This document shows positions 34,165 through 47,045 of a stretch of 64,000 bases of DNA, one piece after another; positions within the stretch are counted from its first letter, which is position 1; the number at the start of each line of letters is the position of its first letter. The notes below the pieces were generated by a model. The model ran no database searches, was not told the DNA's origin, and saw only the letters and a list, made by a program, of their open reading frames with translations. The position numbers and the translations under genes were made by a program. Source of the DNA: Gloeophyllum trabeum ATCC 11539 (lineage: Eukaryota > Basidiomycota > Agaricomycetes > Gloeophyllales > Gloeophyllaceae); NCBI RefSeq assembly GCF_000344685.1, contig NW_006920423.1, forward strand, positions 499,386 through 563,385, written 5' to 3'.

Positions 34165-36637
34165 ATTTCAGTGTTTCGAGTGTCCGAAACAGAATCAGAG
34201 TGCCAGTGCCGCACTGGCAGTTTCAATGAAAGAACCGTCGCGATCGCGCATGCGCCTCCCCTCAACTGCATCACGTGCACATTCGAACTCCGCGCTTCCT
34301 TCTCGATAAATATGTCGTCCGCAATTTTCGATTTCCTTCAAGTGTCCGTCCACTCTCCGAAGCGTCAGTCCCTCCTTGGGACGCAGTTCTACTGGTGACG
34401 TGCATCTCTAGGTGGGCGGAGCGAGGCGCCCTCGGGTGCTCACGAGAACGAGCGTCCTCATCAGCTTCCCTTCCGCTATGGGGCTGAGTCCGCCTTCGGG
34501 TGTTGATTCGCCTCGGGAGGTCGAGGTTGGTGGGGGCGTGGCGTTATATTCCTGTACCTTCCGTACCCCCCTCTCTCCGGAGAGGGTGCTACTATGTAGC
34601 TTTTACGGTTGGGTGAAACCATAACGCAGACAAATCGTATGTTGACTGTCTTGTAAACTGTATTCTTTCGTTGCAATGGGACCTTGTTCTTGGTGTCTGC
34701 AGACGTCCAATGTCCAATTGAAGAACTATAGGCAGCTTGCAAAGCAATCAATCCTATGTGTACTGCCGTCTACTGCTGTTCGAATCAAATTGAAAGCATC
34801 TTTTCATGCAGATTCGGGTTAGGGTATGCCACAAGGTTGACCGGTTGACCAATGAGCGGACGCTGACAGACTCTCTGGAAGTGCGGCTTCGGTAATGCGC
34901 ATCCCCCCAGCCTTGGACTGTGATGACGGGATCACATCATTCGAGCTGAGGGAAAGTGTAGGTTCACCCGGGGCATTGTACTGTGGGGTTCGAAACTTCC
35001 GAAACCTCTGGGCAACAGCTGCCCCACTTTTTTGATTCAGAGTTTATTGTGCGGAGGAGCTGACCCCTTGAAGCACCTTCTAGCAACGAGGGACTTACTG
35101 GCGACACCCACATGCCGGAGACTTTCTGTGACGGATTCAGGCTTATTGGACTGAGGAGCTGTGGAAGCCTCATCACCTGTCGGTTATTCTCAGTGCTCAT
35201 ATTTCTTCATCCCCGTCCTTTCTATCCCCAGAATGCATTTCCAAGGGCTCGCCCCCTTTACAATGACAATGCAGCTTTGTCTGAGGATGTTGGTTCCTGG
35301 AGGCCGAACTCCGTTCACTGCGGCCATTACGGGACTTGGGTATGCTCAGATTCTTGTCCCAGTCTGGAGGCAAGTGGCGACACTCCCCCAGCCAACTAGC
35401 TCTATACTCGGGATGGGGTGTTGCTTTGCCTGTCCAGAGTAGCCGATGTCCGCAGGTATGCCGTTGCCACACTCGTGATTCGAAGCAGGTCGTCATCTTC
35501 CGCTACGTACCTACTCCCGATGAACGATCTCTAACCTGAGGCAAGTGGATCTGATCCCGCGCGTCCTCGCCGTTCCATGGACAGTCAATAGGAGGAGTCC
35601 TGACTCGCGTGGGCTGCGCAGGAGAAGGTCTGCACGGTCTGCACCGCACTCGTCTGACTTATTGTATCTAGCGGGGATTCCTTGGTCATCGCTGCGACCT
35701 GTGAGAATGCGGTCTATACTTGCCATAATGCTCGCCGTTTTGCGCAACGGAAAATATATAGTAGCACAGCGTGCACGATTTGAAGTGAGTCGGGGCTGTT
35801 AATGTATGCGTCAATGGACTATCCCCCCCTCCCGGGAGACGGCGTCTGGTCAGAAAATGTAAGAGCCTGGGGCCCGGTCGATAGGCCTCTCGTATCTTTA
35901 CTACACGGTCGTGCTGGAATAATCAGCGCACCGCTTCCCGCATACCGCTGACTTCTGTCTGCAGTGGCGAAACCGACCAAGGATCGTATCGAATCATTCA
36001 TCCAGAATGGTTGTACCAGGACATGTAATACATCGGAACGGCTCGCATCCATATGCATGCGTATCTGTCGTGTTCTCTTCGGTACGCAACAGTGTGGACT
36101 TTCACGTGTTTCTATTCGCGTCAGCTCGGGCCTCGGATGCCGCGGTCGTACCGTGGGATCCTAGGACGCGCTCCGTAGTTTAGCAGGTTTTTATGGAGAG
36201 CGCGATTGCGCTGGGTACATACTCAGATATGTAATGCAGCAATTGTATCTGATCAGTGTGGTTTTCAATGTTTTTATAGAAGAAGCGTTTTTATTAGCAG
36301 AAAACAACTGAAGCTACTGAGCCCTCAGCCTGGTCAGGCTGCGTAGCATATTCCGGCGGCGAAGCGACGACGGGTGGTACCGCAGTGATGCGCCGCCGTA
36401 TCTGGTAAATGATATGACAAGCGGAGGTGCCGAGCAGCAACGATTCAACAATGACGTTCGCGTCAGCCTCAACGTCCTCGACCTAACCCTCTGGCTCATT
36501 TTTACGTCGACCGCTACGCCTGCGAGGCATAAAGCCTTTTATTCGACAGACGGCGCACATCGTCGCGCTCAGCCCTGGACTCTGCCCCGTATAGCCCGGC
36601 CATCAATCAACACCTGCAAACTCCGCAGCCCGCAATA
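34165..36637. other. 2.5-kb stretch without a recognised gene
   Basis: Frames up to about 99 codons on both strands, none with a domain I recognise. The right end is the promoter of the TPT transporter. No repeat structure was noticed. Confidence 0.4.
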
Positions 36638-38058
36638 ATGAGCGAGAAACATGAGCTGCAGCAGATGGACGCGACAACATCGGACAAGGGCGACGGGATG
36701 CCCTCGTTCAAGCGGCACTCTCGCACGGGCAGCCGTGTGCATCTTAACCTCGAGGACCTCAACGCGTCCACGATAAATATGGACATTCCCATGTCACCGA
36801 AGGTGCCCGACGCACTACCCACCCATGCACGCACGCCTCGCAGCAGCACATTCGACTCGCCGGACTCGCCACGACCATGGTACTCCCTGAAGGACTTTTA
36901 CGACTCCGAGCCGTTCTGGCTTATCATGTATTTCTGTTTCAACCTTGGCTTGACGCTGTATAACAAAGGCGTGCTTGTCCGATTTCCCTTCCCGTACACG
37001 CTCACCGCTATCCATGCGTTATGCGGATCGATAGGCGGGTACTTTCTCCTGGCAAGGGGGATGTATGTCCCTGCGAAGCTATCGTCGCAAGATAACGCAG
37101 CACTGGTGGCGTTCAGCGTCCTCTACGCCATGAATATCGCAGTTAGCAACGTATCGTTGCAGCTTGTTACTGTACCCGTGAGTCTTGGATGTGTATATGC
37201 GCGCGATTCTCCCCTGATCTTCCCATAGTTCCACCAAGTGGTCCGCGCGTCCACGCCTATCTTCACAATCTTCCTTTCATACCTCTTCTACGGGACGCTG
37301 TGCAGTCGAGAGAAGATGATTTCGCTTATACCCGTTATCGTCGGTGTTGGCTTTGCGTAAGTCGCGTACCATACCGCCATTGGGTGCCTTATCTAACTCT
37401 ACCGCAGAACATACGGCGACTATTATTTCACGACCTGGGGTCTGATCCTAACCCTCTTCGGCACCTTCCTCGCGGCCCTGAAAACGATCTTCACCAACGT
37501 CCTCCAGTCACCTCCCATCTCGCCACTATCTCCATCCACGCCCGCCGCCTCACCACCACCCAAGTTCACGATGCGGTCTTTCCTCCCACCGCGCTTGCAC
37601 CTGCACCCGCTCGACCTGCTTACGCGCATGAGTCCCCTGGCGTTTATCCAGTGCGTCCTGTATGCGCAGCTCTCGGGCGAGCTCGACAGGGTGAAGGAGT
37701 ACAGCGCGCGGGAGATGACGGGCATGCGGGCTGCGACGCTGCTTGTGAACGGCGCGATTGCGTTCGGGTTGAATATTGTGAGCTTTACGGCGAACAAGAA
37801 GGCGGGGCCGCTGAGCATGACCGTCGCTGGTGCGTTGCCATTGTACTATGTTTATATCGGATTTGTGCTGACGTGAATCGAACGACAGCGAACGTGAAAC
37901 AGGTGTTGACGATCGCGCTGGCGATGTTCATCTTCCACCTGCCGCCGAGCATGACGAACACGCTTGGGATTGTGCTGACGCTCTTGGGCGGGGCGTGGTA
38001 CGCCGCTACCGGATACGAGGAGAAGAGGAACCGGGCGCGCGCTGCGGAGAAGTCGTAG
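36638..38058 (+). CDS. triose-phosphate translocator (TPT/SLC35)-family transporter
   Basis: Four exons: 36638-37177, 37229-37356, 37408-37829 and 37889-38058, giving 419 aa with introns of 51-59 nt. After an 85-residue Ser/Asp-rich cytosolic N-terminus come about ten hydrophobic segments. Family signatures include FWLIMYFCFNLGLTLYNKGV, FPYTLTAIHALCGSIGGYF, SVLYAMNIAVSNVSLQLVTV followed by FHQVVRASTPIFTIFLSYLF (with the conserved RAxTP), and TYGDYYFTTWG. A Pro/Ser-rich loop of about 40 residues interrupts the middle. The C-terminus ends GYEEKRNRARAAEKS, a basic tail. Such proteins exchange phosphorylated sugars or nucleotide sugars across Golgi or ER membranes; substrate not predictable here. 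Confidence 0.88.
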
Positions 38059-38633
38059 ATCGCATACAGCATACATCGATCATCTCGAACATCCTTAGAC
38101 CCCATCCATCCATCTAGCCATCCAGCCACCACCGCCACCACCCTCCTCGAGTCATTTACAGCTGCTACTAACGACTAGCATACGCTCCCTTGGGTTAATA
38201 AGTTATACGACACAATTTTGTGGGATTCGTTTGTTTCTGAGCTACATAATGTATTTTATGTTTTGTACATGTGTAGCTAGTTTGTGTTCTTGCCGGCAGG
38301 CGCTCTAGAAGTGTTGTCGTTTAATCTGTACCTCGACTATTTATGTCTTTTCTGTGAGTGTATATACATCGTATCAGTATATGTCGGCGAAAGGGGACAA
38401 GTACGTTGACCAGGAAGAATCAGAAATAAATTCACAGCTACTTTGTGGCTTGCGGACGCGACAGTGTCACGCGTGCACGTGCCCTGTGACGCGCTTCTGT
38501 CACGCGTTAGACGTGTTTGGCTTTATTATTCGATCACCATTGCTCTTCTTCCGCCATCGCCCAGGCTCGCACACAATAATACCTCCTCGCCTGTAGCCCC
38601 TACAACCGCAACCTGGATTCCAGCATTCCCGCA
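38059..38633. other. intergenic between the transporter and the RING gene
   Basis: Transporter 3' UTR followed by promoter of the RING gene. CACGCGTGCACGTG-like GC-rich boxes lie near 38466-38510. No other feature. Confidence 0.4.
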
Positions 38634-40829
38634 ATGCCTGGCGTCGCGAGCGACCACAAACGCGCGAGCTCGGCGCAGCTCGCGGAGGAGCGACCCGCGA
38701 AGAAGCTGAAAACTGACGGGAGTGGCGAGCGCAAGGAGAGGAAGCGGAGGAATAAGAAGAAGAAGAAGGTGCCAGTGGTAAAGAGGGAGGAGGAGAGGGC
38801 GCTGCCGGTTGCGTCTGGCTCGGGGTCGGAGGTGAAGGCGGAGGAGACGACGCTGGAGTCTGCGGCTGGCAGTCCAGTGTCGCGCTTGCATGGAAGTGAT
38901 GGTGCCTTACCCCAGGGATTGGTGAATGGGAAGGGTACGATGCTGAACGGCGCTGGTTCTCATGGGTCGGTGCGTGCATACCTTCTCTCGTCTACTGATG
39001 CGTGGGTTGACGTTCTATCAGAGCCCAAGTGGATCTGCTAAGGGCAAGGAGAGAGCGATCGACGAAGATGGATTGAAAGAGACCAACGATCAACTCAATG
39101 ACGAGCTGTCAGCTAAGGCGAAGGTGCGCTTGGCGCTCGCATGTCGTATCTCATCATCAAGCTCACCATATCTGCAGCTTCTTTCACAGCACACGTCCCT
39201 TCTGGGACAACTCCAGCAATCGCTGACCTGCCAAATCTGCCTGGACCTCCTCTACAAGCCTTACGCGCTCGCACCGTGTGGGCACGTCGCGTGCTATACT
39301 TGTCTCGTGAGGTGGTTCAAAGGCGAGGGTGGCGAGAATGAGAGGCCAGCGATCTTCAAGGCCAAAAACTGTCCGCACTGCCGTGCACCTGTGAGGGAGA
39401 AGCCCGCGTTGGTGTGGAGTATCAAGGAGATGGTTAGCATGGTCGTCAAAAGCGGCCTCGTAGAAGGATTCACTTCTTTACCGGAGGACCTCCCACCAAG
39501 AGCGGAAGCTGCTGTCGGTCCACGCCGCGGACGGCAGCCCGATCCCTGGGATGGGATCTTCCGTTCCTCAATCAACTTTGGCCACGGCATGCCCGCCTTG
39601 CCACACATCGCACAGATGTTCCAGCCACTCGGTGCCAACGGATTGCCCATCGCCGCGATCCCGTTACCGCAAAACCCCGTGACCATGGGTATCCGTGACG
39701 AGGAGGACGGTGGGATCTACCGCTGCAATGATTGTCTGCACGAGATCGCAGACGGAGCCTGCACGTACTGCGGGCGAGTATACCCCGGGCACGCGCATCA
39801 CCCGCACGCACATCTGCATTACGACGCGGAGGGGTACGGCGACTTCGACGACTTCGATGATGGCAGCGATGGGGAGTCGGTGTTTGGCTGGGGCGAGGCG
39901 GCGCCGCTGGGGTGGTTACCGGTTGGGCTGGACAGCTCGGATGAACACTCGCAAGCTGACGATGATGAAGGACCGCCGCGGCGGTATGGACTTCGTGCTA
40001 TTGAGGACGGTGATGGGGATGGGGACGGTGGGGACGATGACGACGAGTCGTATGAAAGCAGCTTTATCGACGATGACGACGCGCCGCCGCGGCCTCTCCC
40101 GCCTTTCGAGACTGTGCAGGCATTCTTGAGGGACCGTTCACGGTCCGGCGCGCCTGCGCCGGAGGACGAGACGGATGGAGAGAGCCGCTTCGAGGAGGTC
40201 CATTCGAGCGCGGAAAGCTCTGTGCGCGGCGTCCGCGGTTCTCCTCCTCATGATGCCCCCGGTCACTCCAGTCGTGAAAGCAGCTCGAGCCCTGGCCCAT
40301 CTCGTGGCCGCCGGAGAGCTGTTGTCATTGACTCTGATTCAGAGGAGGAAGGCTCTGACAAGGAAAATCAGGATGATGTTGTTCCGTGAGTGCTATTCCG
40401 AGATTTCGTTCATCCTTGTTGATTGTTGATGATGTGTCATACAGCGGGCATTCGCTGGCTGACATTGTATCAGCAAGAGAGTTGTACGTATGCCTAACAT
40501 CCTTAGCGGACTTGGTCTCATCAGTCATTTCCAGTGAGCTGTACGGTGACGATGGTTCCGTCCCGCGCCCATCATCCTCCCGCCGTCGTCTGCCCAGAAG
40601 CTCCGTGGTGGAAGATGAAGACGAACCAGATAGTGACGAGTCGCAGTACGGCTACTCCGTCGGCGGGAGATCGCCACCGCGAGGACACTGGCTGGAAGAT
40701 GAATCCGGTGGTGATCGTGGCTCGGACGAAGAATATGGAGGAAGGCCTTACTTGGGCGATGCTTGGGATGAGGCGGGGGATTATTCCGACGAGCATGACG
40801 GGGGGAACTATTTGAGTGACTGGGACTAG
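38634..40829 (+). CDS. RING-finger protein, probable E3 ubiquitin ligase (CHFR-like arrangement)
   Basis: Five exons: 38634-38969, 39022-39123, 39178-40385, 40445-40483 and 40535-40829, giving 659 aa. The N-terminal 110 residues are Lys/Glu-rich with a KKKKK nuclear-type cluster. A coiled segment (QHTSLLGQLQQSL) precedes a C3HC4 RING: CQICLDLLYKPYALAPCGH, CYTC, then CPHC (C164 to C215). A second Cys pair motif, CNDCLHEIADGACTYCGRVY, lies near residue 335 and could bind zinc. The C-terminal half is very acidic, with repeated DGD/DDD and Ser/Asp/Glu tracts. RING proteins of this type transfer ubiquitin from an E2; partner unknown. It may act in the nucleus given the basic and acidic tracts (inference). 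The fourth exon is only 39 nt. Confidence 0.82.
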
Positions 40830-41107
40830 CGGAGGTTGTCCGTGCTGCTCTGTATTATAGTCGCTCCTGTGCGCCTCTTATGTGCTGCTGTTGCTTATTT
40901 TGTCACTTAATACTACTATATTGCGGCCTTGCATCGACTTCGCTGTGGAACGGTCGAGTTGTAATGCATGACACTGACATGAGTCGCAGCCCTCGAGTTC
41001 GGCAGTGATGTGGTAGTAGCACACAAAGGAAACAAGGCACAACAAGGAATACAAGATACAGCAAGGAAAGCGAGGCCCCTCCATCGTCAAAGGATCTCAG
41101 GTTTGTA
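40830..41107. other. intergenic between convergent genes
   Basis: 278 bp, 3' regions of the RING and P450-A genes; nothing recognised. Confidence 0.4.
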
Positions 41108-43345
41108 TCAGTGCGTACGGCGAACCCGCAAGGGCACCCGAATGCCCTTCTCCCCTGCAAGACGAGGCCGAGGTAGCATTGCCCTTACTTTCTCGATCTC
41201 CGTATTTGTGCTGTCCGCAAATTCAAAGGTATAATTCCGAATCAAGACGGACAAAACAGCCTTGAAATTTCAACCTTTTCAGCATTGAATGTACAGTACT
41301 AGTCAAGGTAAGACGACACGGACCTTGAACTCGGCAAGTGCGAAGCCTCTGCCAAGGCAGATTCGCGGGCCGTCCATGAACGACAACAAGTGCCGGTATC
41401 CCTGAACTTCTTGCACTTTGTGCGGCAGGCCTTCCACCCCGTTCATCCACCTTTCGGGCTTAAACTCGCTTACATCGGGGCCCCAGAGGGATTCCAAGTA
41501 GTTCATGCAGGTGATCGGGACGGACACCTGCGTGCCTTTGGCTACCGTGATGCGGTCGATTGTGATCCCTGAGGTGTCTGTGATGGGCGTGCTCAGTGGG
41601 ATCACGTCGTCTTCTGTAGCCTTAAAGTGATGTTCAGTTTAAATGGGTGTGTTAACGCCCATAAGTGCAAAGAGCTTACCTCACGAATAGCCTCCTCGAC
41701 TGGCGAGTGGAGTCGGAGGATTTCATGAACTACTCCGTCGAGGTAGGGTAGTTCGGTCATAAGCTGGTCCCAGGTAGGATCGGATGCACCGAATTGAGAC
41801 GTCAATTCCTCTCTCAGCTTTGTTTGAGCTTCTGGGTGCTTGCACAGCTCGATTAAGGCCCACTGAATGAAAGTAACACGAATTAACTACTTTTCAGCGA
41901 GTGGTGGTGCGACGAACGCTCTCACCGTAAGACTGACTATGGATCAGAAGTAAGTCAGGTTTTCTCTCCGAAGAGTGTGATAGAACGTACTAGAGGTAGT
42001 TTCATATCCAGCGAAAATCAGTACTTTCATCTAGTAACAGGTTTCATGCTTGGAGTTGCATCACGTCTGAGAAATATGTTTACCTGGGCCATGACCTCCT
42101 CAGGGTAAATATATAAGTCGGTGTCAGCATTCTCCGCTTTGACTAGAAGCCAGGTTTGAATAATGTCGTCCATAACGCATCTTGTACGATCACTCACGAA
42201 GAAGACCAATGATAGACTTCTCCTCCGTCTTCGAGTCCTCACCATACGTCTGCTTCGTCCGCGCAAGCATGTCCTCAGCGATTTCTGCGACACTCTCGTT
42301 CCATCGCTTCGTGAGCTTGGTGCGCTCTGTCGGCAGCTTGGACAGGAAGGGGATTCTGGGCCCAAGGAGAAAATTGACGATCTCGAGGATAGAAGGCTTC
42401 AAGTCGTTGAACGCGTCGAACACTTCCGCAACTACTGACCGCTTCCCTTGCAAGGTGCCAAAATTGTGACCAAAACCGGCTATGCCGATGCTGTCCAGTC
42501 TGTTGACGAACATCATTTAGCGTGAGCCGGTAGAAGATCTTCGCAACCTACGAAACACAGTTCATCCTGCCACACGGTATGAAATCAGCTATGAGTAATG
42601 GGGAGGTGAGAAATAATGCATACCAATGTTGTACATCGATAATAGCTTCATCCGAGGATGAAGAGTCGATAGTAGTGTCCCAAACTTCCTTAACCTGAGA
42701 TGCATGAGAGTTAGCGAGCATTGGGACTACCGGGAACATGCTCACCTTGTAGGCAGAATCAAAGAAAACTGAGGTCACCTTCCTGATGGCGGCGTTACTG
42801 AAGGCTGAGGAGACTGCCTTCCTCTGTCTAGAGGCATACAAACGACGTGACATAACCCAGAAACAAGCATCGCTGGAGACTCACCTCCTGTGACTTTCGC
42901 CGTCTGCCCAAATGAGACCACGACCAAGCTGGTATGATGGCTGTCATTTAGCAGGCTTGGGTAAGCTTGAGACACATCTGTGACTCACGAGCAAGTCGAT
43001 CATGCGTTTCATATGTTTTCCGCGTATATAAGTGAACGTGTCCCGGGCGCAGAAATGAGCTATTGCTTTGGGATCCGTGAGGATGATCCTGCTATATCCC
43101 AGTGCAGTAGGGATCTCATATACAGGTCCATATTCTGCGGCCCATTTTGCGAACTCGAGGCCCACATTGTCACTATTCGAGAGGTATCGCTGTGCACCAA
43201 ATAGCCAATTGTTCCTTGGAGGACCGCTGAGGCGGGAGGTCTTAGTCTTTTGATGCCTCACTAGAATGAGCAGGCGCCCAAGATACACGCATATCAAAAG
43301 GACAAGCAGATCGAGGGCGCTGATGGGCCGAACGAGCAAAGCCAT
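41108..43345 (-). CDS. cytochrome P450 monooxygenase A (tandem pair)
   Basis: Twelve exons: 43345-42989, 42928-42885, 42827-42746, 42694-42624, 42566-42552, 42499-42198, 42142-42084, 42030-41991, 41936-41926, 41862-41680, 41620-41324 and 41260-41108, giving 537 aa with all phases consistent. Two are microexons (15 and 11 nt). The N-terminal hydrophobic anchor (LDLLVLLICVYLGRLLILV) is followed by a basic RHQKTKTSRLSGPP hinge. Also present: WAAEYGPVYE, GLIWADGESH, the I-helix motif FAGYETTS, ExxR as EILR, PERW, and the heme loop FMDGPRICLG with the cysteine ligand at C476. All parts of a working ER-anchored P450 are there. It adjoins a paralogue with the same gene structure. Substrate unknown; in fungi such pairs often act on secondary metabolites or xenobiotics. 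Confidence 0.92.
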
Positions 43346-43707
43346 AGTTCTGTGAATTCCAGGATGATACACCTGGAAGTGTTGTGTTTGCGACTCCACC
43401 GATAGTACTACTATACACACACACACCTGAGCAGGTTAATGGTTACGGTACGCGGGCGCCGCAACGAAAGAATGATTCTGGCCAGGCTTCTGTTCCCATG
43501 AAAAATCGGAAACCATTGAAGGAGACGCATGGCATTGCAATCATAATTGGGTGCAGGATTAGCGCAAACCATGAGCACCCGTCGGGTGGTTTATTCACTC
43601 TCACATGACTAGGGCCCTTCCGACGGATCCGGATCGCAACGTGCGTGCATCATCAAGTTATAAAAACGCAATTTTACGAGCAGTAATGAATGCAAAAACC
43701 AAGCTAA
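43346..43707. other. spacer between the two P450 genes
   Basis: 362 bp: promoter of P450-A and 3' flank of P450-B. A (CA)n tract lies at about 43414-43428. No TATA box was clearly identified. Confidence 0.4.
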
Positions 43708-45956
43708 TCACTGGACACGCCGGACACGCAAAGGTACGCGACACGCTGTCTCACCCACCACCTGGGGACGGGGCAGCATAGCTCTCGCCTTCTCCACCTG
43801 AGTCCTAGGGCCGTCTCGGAACTCGAACGTATAATTTCGAATCAACACAGACAACACCGCCTACACGAAATATAGTGAGCACCAAAAAGCGAATGGTGCG
43901 CCGGATAGTACGAACCTTGAATTCAGCTAGAGCAAAATTCTTACCAAGACAGATCCGCGGTCCGTCAATGAAGGTCAGTAGATGCCTATGCCCTTGGAGC
44001 TCCTGGGCTCGGGACGGCAGGGCTTTCCCATTGTCCAGCCAGCGCTCTGGCACGAATTCCTTCGCATCCGGTCCCCATACAGCCTCTGAATGATTCATGC
44101 ACGCGATTGGCACAGTCACAAGTGTGCCCTTGCCCACCGGCAGACGGTCTATGGCCTCGCCTGAACCCGCTGTTATAGGGGCACTGAGTGGGATGACGTC
44201 GTCCTCACTTGCCTAATACGGGGTAGAGATACATCCAAGTTAATAGATGATTTGTATACCTCAAGTGGAACGAACACACCACTCGGCCTGCTTGGTCTAC
44301 CGGCGGATGGAGACGCAGCACCTCATGCACGACCCCGTCGAGGAAGGGCAAGTCGCCCATCAGCTGATCCCAGCTAGGGTCTGACGTTGGGAAGCGAGTA
44401 AGGAGCTCTTCCCTCAGCTTCGCTTGAGTCTCCGGCTTCTTGCACAGTTCAACCAGTGCCCACTGCATGAATTATGTAGGACACTCCTGCGTAAAATAGG
44501 TACTCTGAAATCTTACCGTAAGGCTTACTGTGTTTAATCGGAACGTGAGACATGAGCGTACGGAAAGTCACAATAAACTCACTAGACGTGGTCTCATAGC
44601 CAGCAAGAATGAGGACTTTCATCTGCACAATATTATTGAGATAGGAATATCGCAATAGCTGCTGCACGTACTTGGGCCATCACTTCTTCCTGTGTCATTC
44701 TCAAGTCTGAGTCCGCACTCTCTGCCTTGACTATACCAACGTCAGGACAAAATCTCCGTCCAAGCGACGTAGTACTCACGAAGAAGACCAATGATAGACT
44801 TCTCTTCCGTCTTCACTCCCTCTTCATTCTCTTTCCTTACCCGCTCGAGCAACTCCGCCGCCATCTGCGCGACGCTCGAGGTCCAGCGCATGGTAAGCGC
44901 CCTGCGCTCCGTGGGCAGCTTCGCGAGGATCGGCAGCGTGGGCCCCAGTATGAACCCGACAATGGCGAAGAACGACGGCTTGAGGGTGTTGAAGGCGTCG
45001 AAGACTTGTGCTACTGTTGATTCTTTGCCACGGAGGGCGCCGAAGTCATGGCCAAAACCGGCTATGCCAATACTGTCCAGACTAGAGTGGGCTATCGGTT
45101 AGAGGTGATCATCTGGTATGACGAGATACGTACGAGACGCGGTTCATCCTTGATACGGGTCATGATTAGCAAGAGACTGCAAACAGATCATACACGATAT
45201 TACGCACCAACTCTGCACCTCAATGATAACCTCATCTGAAGAGCTCGACTGAAGGATGCCATCCCACGCTTCCTTGAGCTAGGACATTCGATAACGAGGT
45301 TATAGGTCAGAGTTACACCCGGTATGAACAGGAAGCGCGAGACTACTACCTTGTACCCAGAATCATAGAACACGGAAGTCAATCTACGTATAGCCGCATT
45401 ACTGAAAGCTGGAGAGACAGCCTTGCGCTGCCTAGAGGTCAAGAGAGTCAATCAAAAGTCAGTCAGAGTGCATGGCATTACCCCGACGCACTCACCGCTT
45501 GTGGCTCTCGCCGTCGGCCCATAGCAGCCCGCGCCCCACCTACATCAATAGTCTATTAGACTTAAACTTGTGAGACAGATACATCTCCGATAGACTACGC
45601 ACGATCCCTTCGATGACCAGCTTTGCATGCGGCGTGTGCACGTACGTCGTAGTTTCCTTGCTGAAAAAGTGCGAGATGGCTTTGGTGTCTGTTAGGATAA
45701 CTTTGCGCGAGCCGAGTCCGGCGGGCACTTCGTATACGGGCCCATACTCTGACGCCCATTTCTCGTAGACCGCGCCCGAATCAGGTTGGTCGGAGACGTA
45801 CTTTCCGACGCCGAAGATCCAGCTCTTGCTTTGAGGACCATTCAGGCGAACCGTCTTCGTATTGCGGCGGATGCGATGGAATAGCTTGTACACCAACCAA
45901 CAGCAACAGAGGAGGAAGAGCACATCGAGAGAGCTTATTTGGCGGATGGCCGCCAT
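43708..45956 (-). CDS. cytochrome P450 monooxygenase B (tandem pair)
   Basis: Twelve exons: 45956-45603, 45539-45496, 45431-45350, 45278-45208, 45148-45134, 45081-44780, 44730-44672, 44622-44583, 44527-44517, 44462-44280, 44212-43916 and 43860-43708, giving 536 aa. Every internal exon has the same length as in P450-A (44, 82, 71, 15, 302, 59, 40, 11, 183, 297), and the last is 153 nt in both; only exon 1 differs (354 against 357). Motifs: N-terminal anchor LDVLFLLCCCWLVYKLF, WASEYGPVYE, GLLWADGESH, LAGYETTS, EVLR, PERW and heme loop FIDGPRICLG (cysteine C475). It is intact. A TATATAAA box lies 58 bp upstream. It shares the family of P450-A; the two probably arose by tandem duplication and have diverged in the substrate regions. 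Confidence 0.92.
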
Positions 45957-46013
45957 AGTCTATCGAGTGAGTTTAAGTGAAATGTGTCTTCTATTCTTTC
46001 TTGCAGCCAGCTC

Positions 46014-46021
46014 TTTATATA
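46014..46021 (-). promoter_or_regulatory. TATA box of P450-B
   Basis: TATATAAA on the minus strand, 58 bp before the ATG at 45956, followed by AGAGCTGGC. A good core-promoter match. Confidence 0.5.
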
Positions 46022-47045
46022 CTGCCAACTCTCCATTGAGAGAAGAAAGACGGCTCTCGGGAGTCGGGACTGCTGCTGGGTCTTGACTAAGGGATGCTGA
46101 CCATACGTCCTTTTAAAAGCAAGAGTCAGCGACATGTTCGCAACCTGTCCGTCGAACGTCCGACGACGGAACAGTTGCCCACGTACATGAAAGAATTTCT
46201 GTCTTCCTGTAACTGGTAAGCACGGGTACACGGGAAGTATAAGTAGCATTGGCTCGGGAACCCAGGACTGTCACGCCGGACTTCATAGAGGAAGCACCCC
46301 AACCACGGGCACCAGCAGTAAAGTTTGCTAGGCACAAGAGTTATGAGGCAGCCCAAACCAACCCTTTCATCGTAAACTATGACCCAAGGGACTAAGTTCA
46401 GTTCTGTCGTTCATAACATTAGGTCGCCACAAGATACGCTGGACATACGAGAAAGGTTATCTCGGAGCTCTGGATTCAGAAACACCCACGGACATGACAT
46501 GATTTGGTTTGACACGCAGGGTATTCATGGACCGCGTACGATACTTGGTGTTGACCTGACAAGACACTGGAACCAAGGGTCTAACGTATCTTCTCGTAAA
46601 GGCACCAAGCTAGGCCCTGGACCTATCCCGGAACAAACCATCGTTTTCAGGCGTGGTCACACGGATCGTTAGAATTCGCCGCTGCACCTACGATTCGGAT
46701 GCGTTACAGTCCCAGCGGCTACCGGTAAACTTACCTTCAAAGATGCTCAAGCTTGCACGAGTTCTGGAACAGAACCCTTGCAATTCAAGCCAGAGACAAT
46801 TTACGTTATAATGGAGCACGCTGTACATGTCTTGAGAAGTGAGTTTGCAACGACAAGCTAGTCAATAGTAGGCCTGCTAATTGCAATTGGAGTAAGTCAA
46901 CGTTGCTTAGTATCTATGTACATGTGTGTATGAGGAACTAGTCAGCTATTAGATTCTACTTACCGTGAGAGAATATAATCGTATTGCAGGTCGATCGTTT
47001 CGTTCGAATTCGTTGCTTTCTAGTTCTATCCCCCGACGTTTCAAA
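46022..47045. other. intergenic between divergent genes
   Basis: About 1 kb shared upstream region of P450-B (minus) and JIP5 (plus). No gene or repeat recognised. Confidence 0.4.
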
